This document shows, piece by piece, positions 25,293 to 35,637 of a stretch of 64,000 nucleotides of DNA; position 1 is the first letter of the stretch, and the number at the start of each line of letters is the position of its first letter. The stretch is taken from contig OX336397.1 of NCBI GenBank assembly GCA_946902985.2, positions 147,739,890 to 147,803,889 of the forward strand, given 5' to 3'. Under the pieces are notes generated by a model, which made no database searches, was not told the origin of the DNA, and saw only the letters and a list, made by a program, of their open reading frames with translations. Source of the stretch: Meconema thalassinum. Its lineage: Eukaryota > Arthropoda > Insecta > Orthoptera > Tettigoniidae. The position numbers and the translations under genes are program-made.

Positions 25293-28200
25293 TTGCTGAG
25301 TTTTAATTCACCGGCCGTGAAAGCCAATATACCATCTTTTCGGAAGCCTTCATAGGGAGGTTAAGGCTGCTTGAACTTTTAGTTCTCGTAGTCAAGTGGA
25401 GCAGTTGCACCTTATATAAAGGGAGGTGGCGCGCAGTTCGTCACTCCTGTGGGGGTCCGGGCGGGGACACCAAGAGCCCGCCGATGAGCCTAACTTGGTG
25501 TCCTAGGCGAAACCCCACACAAGACACGGCACAAACCTAGAAGAATTGCTGAGTTTTAATTCACCGGCCGTGAAAGCCAATATACCATCTTTTTGGAAGC
25601 CTTCATAGGGAGGTTAAGGCTGCTTGAACTTTTAGTTCTCGTAGTCAAGAGGTGCAGTTGCACCTTATATAAAGGGAGGTGGCGCGCAGTTCGTCACTCC
25701 TGTGGCGGTCCGGGCGGGGACACCAAGAGCCCGCCGATGACCCTAACTTGGTGTCCTAGGCGAAACCCCACACAAGACACGGCACAAACCTAGAAGAATT
25801 GCTGAGTTTTAATTCACCGGCCGTGAAAGCCAATATACCATCTTTTCGGAAGCCTTCATAGGGAGGTTAAGGCTGCTTGAACTTTTAGTTCTTGTAGTCA
25901 AGTGGAGCAGTTGCACCTTATATAAAGGGAGGTGGCGCGCAGTTCGTCACTCCTGTGGGGGTCCGGGCGGGGACACCAAGAGCCCGCCGATGAGCCTAAC
26001 TTGGTGTCCTAGGCGAAACCCCACACAAGACACGGCACAAACCTAGAAGAATTGCTGAGTTTTAATTCACCGGCCGTGAAAGCCAATATACCATCTTTTT
26101 GGAAGCCTTCATAGGGAGGTTAAGGCTGCTTGAACTTTTAGTTCTCGTAGTCAAGAGGTGCAGTTGCACCTTATATAAAGGGAGGTGGGCGCGCAGTTCG
26201 TCACTCCTGTGGCGGTCCGGGCGGGGACACCAAGAGCCCGCCGATGAGCCTAAATTGGTGTCCTAGGCGAAACCCCACACAAGACACGGCACAAACCTAG
26301 AAGAATTGCTGAGTTTTAATTCACCGGCCGTGAAAGCCAATATACCATCTTTTTGGAAGCCTTCATAGGGAGGTTAAGGCTGCTTGAACTTTTAGTTCTC
26401 GTAGTCAAGTGGTGCAGTTGCACCTTATATAAAGGGAGGTGGCGCGCAGTTCGTCACTCCTGTGGGGGTCCGGGCGGGGACACCAAGAGCCCGCCGATGA
26501 GCCTAACTTGGTGTCCTAGGCGATACCCCACACAAGACACGGCACAAACCTAGAAGAATTGCTGAGTTTTAATTCACCGGCCGTGAAAGCCAATATACCA
26601 TCTTTTTGGAAGCCTTCATAGGGAGGTTAAGGCTGCTTGAACTTTTAGTTCTCGTAGTCAAGTGGTGCAGTTGCACCTTATATAATGGGAGGTGGCGCGC
26701 AGTTCGTCACTCCTGTGGGGGTCCGGGCAGGGACACCAAGAGCCCGCCGATGAGCCTAACGTGGTGTCCTAGGCGAAACCCCACACAAGACACGGCACAA
26801 ACCTAGAAGAATTGCTGAGTTTTAATTCACCGGGCGTGAAAGCCAATATACCATCTTTTTGGAAGCCTTCATAGGGAGGTTAAGGCTGCTTGAACTTTTA
26901 GTTCTCGTAGTCAAGTGGAGCAGTTGCACCTTATATAAAGGGAGGTGGCGCGCAGTTCGTCACTCCTGTGGGGGTCCGGGCGGGGACACCAAGAGCCCGC
27001 CGATGAGCCTAACTTGGTGTCCTAGGCGAAACCCCACACAAGACACGGCACAAACCTAGAAGAATTGCTGAGTTTTAATTCACCGGCCGTGAAAGCCAAT
27101 ATACCATCTTTTTGGAAGCCTTCATAGGGAGGTTAAGGCTGCTTGAACTTTTAGTTCTCGTAGTCAAGAGGTGCAGTTGCACCTTATATCAAGGGAGGTG
27201 GCGCGCAGTTCGTCACTCCCGTGGCGGTCCGGGCGGGGACACCAAGAGCCCGCCGATGAGCCTAACTTGGTGTCCTAGGCGAAACCCCACACAAGACACG
27301 GCACAAACCTAGAAGAATTGCTGAGTTTTAATTCACCGGCCGTGAAAGCCAATATACCATCTTTTTGAAAGCCTTCATAGGGAGGTTAAGGTTGCTTGAA
27401 CTTTTAGTTCTCGTAGTCAAGTGGTGCAGTTGCACCTTATATAAAGGAAGGTGGCGCGCAGTTCGTCACTCCTGTGGGGGTCCGGGCGGGGACACCAAGA
27501 GCCCGCCGATGAGCCTAACTTGGTGTCCTAGGCGAAACCCCACACAAGACACGGCACAAACCTAGAAGAATTGCTGAGTTTTAATTCAGCGGCCGTGAAA
27601 GCCAATATACCATCTTTTTGGAAGCCTTCATAGGGAGGTTAAGGCTGCTTGAAATTTAGTTCTCGTAGTCAAGTGGTGCAGTTGCACCTTATATAAAGGG
27701 AGGTGGCGCGCAGTTCGTCACTCCTGTGGGGGTCCGGGCGGGGACACCAAGAGCCCGCCGATGAGCCTAACTTGGTGTCCTAGGCGAAACCCCACACAAG
27801 ACACGGCACAAACCTAGAAGAATTGCTGAGTTTTAATTCACCGGCCGTGAAAGCCAATATACCATCGTTTTGGAAGCCTTCATAGGGAGGTTAAGGCTGC
27901 TTGAACTTTTAGTTCTCGTAGTCAAGTGGTGCAGTTGCACCTTATATAAAGGGAGGTGGCGCGCAGTTCGTCACTCCTGTGGGGGTCCGGGCGGGGACAC
28001 CAAGAGCCCGCCGATGAGCCTAACTTGGTGTCCTAGGCGAAACCCCACACAAGACACGGCACAAACCTAGAAGAATTGCTGAGTTTTAATTCACCGGCCG
28101 TGAAAGCCAATATAACATCTTTTTGGAAGCCTTCATAGGGAGGTTAAGGCTGCTTGAACTTTTAGTTCTCGTAGTCAAGTGGTGCAGTTGCACCTTATAT

Positions 28201-29087
28201 AAAGGGAGGTGGCGCGCAGTTCGTCACTCCTGTGGGGGTCCGGGCGGGGACACCAAGAGCCCGCCGATGAGCCTAACTTGGTGTCCTAGGCGAAACCCCA
28301 CACAAGATACGGCACAAACCTAGTAGAATTGCTGAGTTTTAATTCACCGGCCGTGAAAGCCAATATACCATCTTTTTGGAAGCCTTCATAGGGAGGTTAA
28401 GGCTGCTTGAACTTTTAGTTCTCGTAGTCAAGTGGAGCAGTTGCACCTTATATAAAGGGAGGTGGCGCGCAGTTCGTCACTCCTGTGGGGGTCCGGGCGG
28501 GGACACCAAGAGCCCGCCGATGAGCCTAACTTGGTGTCCTAGGCGAAACCCCACACAAGACACGGCACAAACCTAGAAGAATTGCTGAGTTTTAATTCAC
28601 CGGCCGTGAAAGCCAATATACCATCTTTTTGGAAGCCTTCATAGGGAGGTTAAGGCTGCTTGAACTTTTAGTTCTCGTAGTCAAGAGGTGCAGTTGCACC
28701 TTATATAAAGGGAGGTGGCGCGCAGTTCGTCACTCCTGTGGCGGTCCGGGCGGGGACACCAAGAGCCCGCCGATGAGCCTAACTTGGTGTCCTAGGCGAA
28801 ACCCCACACAAGACACGGCACAAACCTAGAAGAATTGCTGAGTTTTAATTCACCGGCCGCGAAAGCCAATATACCATCTTTTTGAAAGCCTTCATAGGGA
28901 GGTTAAGGCTGCTTGAACTTTTAGTTCTCGTAGTCAAGTGGTGCAGTTGCACCTTATATAAAGGGAGGTGGCGCGCAGTTCGTCAGTCCTGTGGGGGTCC
29001 GGGCGGGGACACCAAGAGCCCGCCGATGAGCCTAACTTGGTGTCCTAGGCGAAACCCCACACAAGACACGGCACAAACCTAGAAGAA
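25293..29087 (+). repeat. 28-unit higher-order repeat, right copy
   Basis: Repeats 18,212-22,257 with one monomer fewer. Its right end overlaps the start of the 25-unit duplication at 27,823, so the two duplication events are nested in time. Confidence 0.88.
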
Positions 29088-29242
29088 TTGCTGAGTTTTA
29101 ATTCACCGGCCGTGAAAGCCAATATAGCATCTTTTTTGAAGCCTTCATAGGGAGGTTAAGGCTGCTTGAAGTTTTAGTTCTCGTAGTCAAGTGGTGCAGT
29201 TGCACCTTATATAAAGGGAGGTGGCGCGCAGTTCGTCACTCC

Positions 29243-29314
29243 TGTGGGGGTCCGGGCGGGGACACCAAGAGCCCGCTGATGAGCCTAACTTGGTGTCCTA
29301 GGCGAAACCCCACA
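29243..29314 (+). ncRNA. Hammerhead, canonical CUGAUGA core
   Basis: Intact core and helices with one bulged G in helix III. Upstream, the monomer carries ATAGCATCTTTTTTG and GAAGTTTTAG. Its duplicate, 6,323 bp to the right, is at 35,566. Confidence 0.82.
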
Positions 29315-32300
29315 CAAGACACGGCACAAACCTAGAAGAATTGCTGAGTTTTAATTCACCGGCCGTGAAAGCCAATATACCATCTTTTTGGAAGCCTTCA
29401 TAAGGAGGTTAAGGCTGCTTGAACATTTAGTTCTCGTAGTCAAGTGGTGCAGTTGCACCTTATATAAAGGGAGGTGGCGCGCAGTTCGTCAATCCTGTGG
29501 AGGTCCGGGCGGGGACACCAAGAGCCCGCCGATGAGCCTAACTTGGTGTCCTAGGCGAAACCCCACACAAGACACGGCACAAACCTAGAAGAATTGCTGA
29601 GTTTTAATTCACCGGCCGTGAAAGCCAATATACCATCTTTTTGGAAGCCTTCATAGGGAGGTTAAGGCTGCTTGAACTTTTAGTTCTCGTAGTCAAGTGG
29701 TGCAGTTGCACCTTATATAAAGGGAGGTGGCGCGCAGTTCGTCACTCCTGTGGGGGTCCGGGCGGGGACACCAAGAGCCCGCCGATGAGCCTAACTTTGT
29801 GTCCTAGGCGAAACCCCACACAAGACACGGCACAAACCTAGAAGAATTGCTGAGTTTTAATTCAGCGGCCGTGAAAGCCAATATACCATCTTTTTGGAAG
29901 CCTTCATAGGGAGGTTAAGGCTGCTTGAAATTTAGTTCTCGTAGTCAAGTGGTGCAGTTGCACCTTATATAAAGGGAGGTGGCGCGCAGTTCGTCACTCC
30001 TGTGGGGGTCCGGGCGGGGACACCAAGAGCCCGCCGATGAGCCTAACTTGGTGTCCTAGGCGAAACCCCACACAAGACACGGCTCAAACCTAGAAGAATT
30101 GCTGAGTTTTAATTCACCGGCCGTGAAAGCCAATATACCATCTTTTTGGAAGCCTTCATAGGGAGGTTAAGGCTGCTTGAACTTTTAGTTCTCGTAGTCA
30201 AGTGGTGCAGTTGCACCTTATATAAAGGGAGGTGGCGCGCAGTTCGTCACTCCTGTGGGGGTCCGGGCGGGGACACCAAGAGCCGGCCGATGAGCCTAAC
30301 TTGGTGTCCTAGGCGAAACCCCACACAAGACACGGCACAAACCTAGAAGAATTGCTGAGTTTTAATTCACCGGCCGTGAAAGCCAATATACCATCTTTTT
30401 GGAAGCCTTCATAGGGAGGTTAAGGCTGCTTGAACTTTTAGTTCTCGTAGTCAAGTGGTGCAGTTGCACCTTATAAAAAGGGAGTTGGCGCGCAGTTCGT
30501 CACTCCTGTGGGGGTCCGGGCGGGGACACCAGGAGCCCGCCGATGAGCCTAACTTGGTGTCCTAGGCGAAACCCCACACAAGACACGGCACAAACCTAGA
30601 AGAATTGCTGAGTTTTAATTCACCGGCCGTGAAAGCCAATATACCATCTTTTTGGAAGCCTTCATAGGGAGGTTAAGGCTGCTTGAACTTTTAGTTCTCG
30701 TAGTCAAGTGGTGCAGTTGCACCTTGTATAAAGGGAGGTGGCGCGCAGTTCGTCACTCCTGTGGGGGTCCGGGCGGGGACACCAAGACCCCGCCGATGAC
30801 CCTAACTTGGTGTCCTAGGCGAAACCCCACACAAGACACGGCACAAACCTAGAAGAATTGCTGAGTTTTAATTCACCGGCCGTGAAAGCCAATATACCAT
30901 CTTTTTGGAAGCCTTCATAGGGAGGTTAAGGCTGCCTGAACTTTTAGTTCTCGTAGTCAAGTGGTGCAGTTGCACCTTATATAAAGGGAGGTGGCGCGCA
31001 GTTCGTCACTCCTGTGGGGGTCCGGGCGGGGACAACTAGAGCCCGCCGATGAGCCTAACTTGGTGTCCTAGGCGAAACCCCACACAAGACACGGCACAAA
31101 CCTAGAAGAATTGCTGAGTTTTAATTCACCGGCCGTGAAAGCCAATATACCATCTTTTTGGAAGCCTTCTTAGGGAGGTTAAGGCTGCTTGAACTTTTAG
31201 TTCTCGTAGTCAAGTGGTGCAGTTGCACCTTATATAATGGGAGGTGGCGCGCAGTTCGTCACTCCTGTGGGGGTCCGGGCGGGGACACCAAGAGCCCGCC
31301 GATGAGCCTAACTTGGTGTCCTAGGCGAAACCCCACACAAGACACGGCACAAACCTAGAAGAATTGCTGAGTTTTAATTCACCGGCCGTGAAAGCCAATA
31401 TACCATCTTTTTGGAAGCCTTCATAGGGAGGTCAAGGCTGCTTGAAATTTTAGTTCTCGTAGTCAAGTGGTGCTGTTGCACCTTATATAAAGGGAGGTGG
31501 CGCGCAGTCCGTCACTCCTGTGGGGGTCCGGGCGGGGACACCAAGAGCCCGCCGATGAGCCTAACTTGGTGTCCTAGGCGAAACCCCACACAAGACACGG
31601 CACAAACCTAGAAGAATTGCTGAGTTTTAATTCACCGGCCGTGAAAGCCAATATACCATCTTTTTGGAAGCCTTCATAGGGAGGTTAAGGCTGCTTGAAT
31701 TTTAGTTCTCGTAGTCAAGTGGTGCAGTTGCACCTTATATAAAGGGAGGTGGCGCGCAGTTCGTCACTCCTGTGGGGGTCCGGGCGGAGACACCAAGAGC
31801 CCGCCGATGAGCCTAACTTGGTGTCCTAGGCGAAACCCCACACAAGACACGGTACAAACCTAGAAGAATTGCTGAGTTTTAATTCACCGGCCGTGAAAGC
31901 CAATATACCATCTTTTTGGAAGCCTTCATAGGGACGTTAAGGCTGCTTGAACTTATAGTTCTCGTAGTCAAGTGGTGCAGTTGCACCTTATATAAAGGGA
32001 GGTGGCGCGCAGTTCGTCACTCCTGTGGGGGTCCGGGCGGGGACACCAAGAGCCCGCCGATGAGCCTAACTTGGTGTCCTAGGCGAAACCCCACACAAGA
32101 CACGGCACAAACCTAGAAGAATTGCTGAGTTTTAATTCACCGGCCGTGAAAGCCAATATACCATCTTTTTGGAAGCCTTCATAGGGAGGTTAAGGCTGCT
32201 TGAACTTTTAGTTCTCGTAGTCAAGTGGTGCAGTTGCACCTTATATAAAGGGAGGTGGCGCGCAGTTCGTCACTCCTGTGGGGGTCCGGGCGGGGACACC

Positions 32301-32529
32301 AAGAGCCCGCCGATGAGCCTAACTTGGTGTCCTAGGCGAAACCCCACACAAGACACGGCACAAACCTAGAAGAATTGCTGAGTTTTAATTCACAGGCCGT
32401 GAAAGCCAATATACCATCTTTTTGGAAGCCTTCATAGGGAGGTTAAGGCTGCTTGAACTTTTAGTTCTCGTAGTCAAGTGGTGCAGTTGCACCTTATATA
32501 AAGGGAGGTGGCGCGCAGTTCGTCACTCC

Positions 32530-32602
32530 TGTGGGGGTCCGGGCGGGGGACACCAAGAGCCCGCTGATGAGCCTAACTTGGTGTCCTAGGCGAAACCCCA
32601 CA
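32530..32602 (+). ncRNA. Hammerhead, canonical core, one extra G in loop 1
   Basis: CTGATGA core with intact helices. The helix I loop has an extra G (GCGGGGGACACC), which does not alter the 10-nt segment complementary to loop 2. It is the homologue of the copy at 38,853 in the 25-unit duplication. Confidence 0.8.
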
Positions 32603-33178
32603 CAAGACACGGCACAAACCTAGAAGAATTGCTGAGTTTTAATTCACCGGCCGTGAAAGCCAATATACCATCTTTTTGGAAGCCTTCATAAGGAGGTTAA
32701 GGCTGCTTGAACATTTAGTTCTCGTAGTCAAGTGGTGCAGTTGCACCTTATATAAAGGGAGGTGGCGCGCAGTTCGTCACTCCTGTGGGGGTCCGGGCGG
32801 GGACACCAAGAGCCCGCCGATGAGCCTAACTTGGTGTCCTAGGCGAAACCCCACACAAGACACGGCACAAACCTAGAAGAATTGCTGAGTTTTAATTCAC
32901 CGGCCGTGAAAGCCAATATACCATCTTTTTGGAAGCCTTCATAGGGAGGTTAAGGCTGCTTGAACTTTTAGTTCTCGTAGTCATGTGGTGCAGTTGCACC
33001 TTATATAAAGGGAGGTGGCGCGCAGTTCGTCACTCCTGTGGGGGTCCGGGCGGGGACACCAAGAGCCCGCCGATGAGCCTAACTTGGTGTCCTAGGCGAA
33101 ACCCCACACAAGACACGGCACAAACCTAGAAGAATTGCTGAGTTTTAATTCACCGGCCGTGAAAGCCAATATACCATC

Positions 33179-33183
33179 TTTTT
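33179..33183 (+). terminator. T5 run, possible pol III stop (one per monomer)
   Basis: Five Ts at m45-49, with further TTTT runs at m9-12 and m85-88. They would stop pol III soon after the ribozyme of the preceding monomer. They matter only if pol III transcribes the array. The tract varies between copies: four Ts in CTTTTCGG copies and eight Ts near 54,160 and 59,469. Confidence 0.25.
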
Positions 33184-33186
33184 GGA

Positions 33187-33210
33187 AGCCTTCATAGGGA
33201 GGTTAAGGCT
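33187..33210 (+). other. Small hairpin AGCCTT / AAGGCT (one per monomer)
   Basis: Six-base inverted repeat at m53-58 and m71-76 with a 12-base spacer CATAGGGAGGTT. It is present in nearly all copies. It could form an RNA hairpin in the 5' half of a monomer transcript; no function is evident. Confidence 0.4.
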
Positions 33211-33239
33211 GCTTGAACTTTTAGTTCTCGTAGTCAAGT

Positions 33240-33253
33240 GGTGCAGTTGCACC
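33240..33253. promoter_or_regulatory. 14-base dyad GGTGCAGTTGCACC just before the TATA box
   Basis: GGTGCA and TGCACC are perfect inverted repeats around a central GT at m106-119, ending two bases before TATATAAA. It could be a dimeric protein-binding site (the CAGTTG core resembles a MYB site) or an RNA hairpin with a small loop. The lineage with GTGGAGCAG breaks one arm at one position. Confidence 0.4.
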
Positions 33254-33254
33254 T

Positions 33255-33262
33255 TATATAAA
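33255..33262 (+). promoter_or_regulatory. TATA box upstream of the ribozyme (reference copy; one per monomer)
   Basis: TATATAAA at m121-128 in a CCTTATATAAAGGG context matches a eukaryotic RNA polymerase II TATA box. A pyrimidine-purine CA at m150-151 lies about 30 bp downstream, the usual TATA-to-start distance, and just 5 bases before helix III. A transcript starting there would carry the whole hammerhead at its 5' end. Variants track higher-order lineages: TATATCAAG, TATATAATG, TATATAACG, TTATAAAAAG, TTGTATAAAG and TATGTAAAG. Function is inferred from position and motif. Confidence 0.5.
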
Positions 33263-33289
33263 GGGAGGTGGCGCGCAGTTCGTCACTCC

Positions 33290-33361
33290 TGTGGGGGTCC
33301 GGGCGGGGACACCAAGAGCCCGCTGATGAGCCTAACTTGGTGTCCTAGGCGAAACCCCACA
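33290..33361 (+). ncRNA. Type III hammerhead ribozyme, canonical CUGAUGA core (reference copy)
   Basis: Seen here: UGUGGGGGU at 33,290-33,298 pairs with ACCCCACA at 33,354-33,361, giving 8 pairs with one bulged G (helix III). GUC ends at 33,299 and is followed by CGGGC, which pairs with GCCCG at 33,318-33,322 (helix I). Then come CTGATGA at 33,323-33,329, GCCTA pairing with TAGGC (helix II), and GAAA at 33,351-33,354. This is the full conserved hammerhead layout with helix III open, so type III. Predicted cleavage lies between 33,299 and 33,300, leaving a 2',3'-cyclic phosphate and a 5'-OH. The 13-nt loop of helix I holds GGACACCAAG, the exact reverse complement of CTTGGTGTCC in the 11-nt loop of helix II. 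Families with this layout include viroids, satellite RNAs and plant retrozymes. Activity is inferred only. Confidence 0.88.
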
Positions 33362-35565
33362 CAAGACACGGCACAAACCTAGAAGAATTGCTGAGTTTTA
33401 ATTCACCGGCCGTGAAAGCCAATATACCATCTTTTTGGAAGCTTTCATAAGGAGGTTAAGGCTGCTTGAACATTTAGTTCTCGTAGTCAAGTGGTGCAGT
33501 TGCACCTTATGTAAAGGGAGGTGGCGCGCAGTTCGTCACTCCTGTGGGGGTCCGGGCGGGGACACCAAGAGCCCGCCGATGAGCCTAACTTGGTGTCCTA
33601 GGCGAACCCCACACAAGACACGGCACAAACCTAGAAGAATTGCTGAGTTTTAATTCACCGGCCGTGAAAGCCAATATACCATCTTTTTGGAATCCTTCAT
33701 AGGGAGGTTAAGGCTGCTTGAACTTTTAGTTCTCGTAGTCAAGTGGTGCAGTTGCACCTTATATAAAGGGAGGTGGCGCGCAGTTCGTCACTCCTGTGGG
33801 GGTCCGGGCGGGGACACCAAGAGCCGGCCGATGAGCCTAACTTGGTGTCCTAGGCGAAACCCCACACAAGACACGGCACAAACTTAGAAGAATTGCTGAG
33901 TTTTAATTCACCGGCCGTGAAAGCCAATATACCATCTTTTTGGAAGCCTTCATAGGGAGGTTAAGGCTGCTTGAACTTTTACTTCTCGTAGTCAAGTGGT
34001 GCAGTTGCACCTTATATAAAGGGAGGTGGCGCGCAGTTCGTCACTCCTGTGGGGGTCCGGGCGGGGACACCAAGAGCCCGCCGATGAGCCTAAATTGGTG
34101 TCCTAGGCGAAACCCCACACAAGACACGGCACAAACCTAGAAGAATTGCTGAGTTTTAATTCACCGGCCGTGAAAGCCAATATACCATCGTTTTGGAAGC
34201 CTTCATAGGGAGGTTAAGGCTGCTTGAACTTTTAGTTCTCGTAGTCAAGTGGTGCAGTTGCACCTTATATAAAGGGAGGTGGCGCGCAGTTCGTCACTCC
34301 TGTGGGGGTCCGGGCGGGGACACCAAGAGCCCGCCGATGAGCCTAACTTGGTGTCCTAGGCGAAACCCCACACAAGACACGGCACAAACCTAGAAGAATT
34401 GCTGAGTTTTAATTCACCGGCCGTGAAAGCCAATATAACATCTTTTTGGAAGCCTTCATAGGGAGGTTAAGGCTGCTTGAACTTTTAGTTCTCGTAGTCA
34501 AGTGGTGCAGTTGCACCTTATATAAAGGGAGGTGGCGCGCAGTTCGTCACTCCTGTGGGGGTCCGGGCGGGGACACCAAGAGCCCGCCGATGAGCCTAAC
34601 TTGGTGTCCTAGGCGAAACCCCACACAAGATACGGCACAAACCTAGTAGAATTGCTGAGTTTTAATTCACCGGCCGTGAAAGCCAATATACCATCTTTTT
34701 GGAAGCCTTCATAGGGAGGTTAAGGCTGCTTGAACTTTTAGTTCTCGTAGTCAAGTGGAGCAGTTGCACCTTATATAAAGGGAGGTGGCGCGCAGTTCGT
34801 CACTCCTGTGGGGGTCCGGGCGGGGACACCAAGAGCCCGCCGATGAGCCTAACTTGGTGTCCTAGGCGAAACCCCACACAAGACACGGCACAAACCTAGA
34901 AGAATTGCTGAGTTTTAATTCACCGGCCGTGAAAGCCAATATACCATCTTTTTGGAAGCCTTCATAGGGAGGTTAAGGCTGCTTGAACTTTTAGTTCTCG
35001 TAGTCAAGAGGTGCAGTTGCACCTTATATAAAGGGAGGTGGCGCGCAGTTCTTCACTCCTGTGGCGGTCCGGGCGGGGACACCAAGAGCCCGCCGATGAG
35101 CATAACTTGGTGTCCTAGGCGAAACCCCACACAAGACACGGCACAAACCTAGAAGAATTGCTGAGTTTTAATTCACCGGCCGCGAAAGCCAATATACCAT
35201 CTTTTTGAAAGCCTTCATAGGGAGGTTAAGGCTGCTTGAACTTTTAGTTCTCGTAGTCAAGTGGTGCAGTTGCACCTTATATAAAGGGAGGTGGCGCGCA
35301 GTTCGTCAGTCCTGTGGGGGTCCGGGCGGGGACACCAAGAGCCCGCCGATGAGCCTAACTTGGTGTCCTAGGCGAAACCCCACACAAGACACGGCACAAA
35401 CCTAGAAGAATTGCTGAGTTTTAATTCACCGGCCGTGAAAGCCAATATAGCATCTTTTTTGAAGCCTTCATAGGGAGGTTAAGGCTGCTTGAAGTTTTAG
35501 TTCTCGTAGTCAAGTGGTGCAGTTGCACCTTATATAAAGGGAGGTGGCGCGCAGTTCGTCACTCC

Positions 35566-35637
35566 TGTGGGGGTCCGGGCGGGGACACCAAGAGCCCGCT
35601 GATGAGCCTAACTTGGTGTCCTAGGCGAAACCCCACA
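35566..35637 (+). ncRNA. Hammerhead, canonical CUGAUGA core
   Basis: It duplicates the copy at 29,243, including the upstream ATAGCATC and GAAGTTTTAG variants. Helix III has one bulged G; all other elements are intact. Confidence 0.82.

Larger units (their letters stand above)
33231..33286 (+). promoter_or_regulatory. Possible internal RNA polymerase III promoter (A box and B-box-like)
   Basis: TAGTCAAGTGG at m97-107 fits the A-box consensus TRGYNNANNNG fully. GTTCGTCAC at m144-152 fits GWTCRANNC at 8 of 9 positions, 36 bp downstream, a normal spacing. Schistosome hammerhead satellites are reported to use a pol III promoter, which makes this plausible. It competes with the TATA/pol II reading, and the B-box mismatch weakens it. 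Confidence 0.3.
33135..33387 (+). repeat. Reference monomer (253 bp) used for the internal map
   Basis: This copy is chosen as reference because it matches the consensus almost everywhere and carries the canonical CUGAUGA core. In order it holds: a TTTT run at m9-12; a T5 run at m45-49; a small inverted repeat AGCCTT/AAGGCT at m53-58 and m71-76; an A-box-like TAGTCAAGTGG at m97-107; a 14-base dyad at m106-119; TATATAAA at m121-128; a purine tract AAAGGGAGG at m126-134; a B-box-like GTTCGTCAC at m144-152; and the hammerhead at m156-227. The last 26 bases (m228-253) show no feature I can name. About a dozen CpG sites are present and mostly retained between copies. The start point is arbitrary, since the array is continuous. 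Confidence 0.97.
27823..33639 (+). repeat. 25-unit higher-order repeat, left copy (period 6,323 bp)
   Basis: Twenty-three monomers recur in order at 34,146. Shared marks include CCATCGTTTT, AAGATACGG, GTCAGTCC, CATAAGG, AACTTTGTG, GGCTCAAACC, TTATAAAAAG, CTTGTATAAAG with GACCCCGCC, GACAACTAG, CTTCTTAGG, GTGCTGTTGC, AACTTATAG and GTCATGTGG. Two monomers (33,640-34,145) separate it from the right copy. Confidence 0.92.

Noticed and set aside
33231..33286. tRNA gene or tRNA-derived SINE head
   Set aside because: A- and B-box-like motifs exist, but no cloverleaf with acceptor and anticodon stems can be drawn, so only a possible promoter is reported.
33338..33350. tRNA-Met primer-binding site (TGGTGTCCTAGGC resembles TGGTATCAGAGC)
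   Set aside because: The match is imperfect at several positions and lies inside loop 2 and helix II, where it is fully explained by ribozyme pairing.
33290..33361. Type I hammerhead topology, as in schistosome or newt satellites
   Set aside because: Type I has helix I open. Here helices I and II are closed by loops and helix III is open, which is type III.
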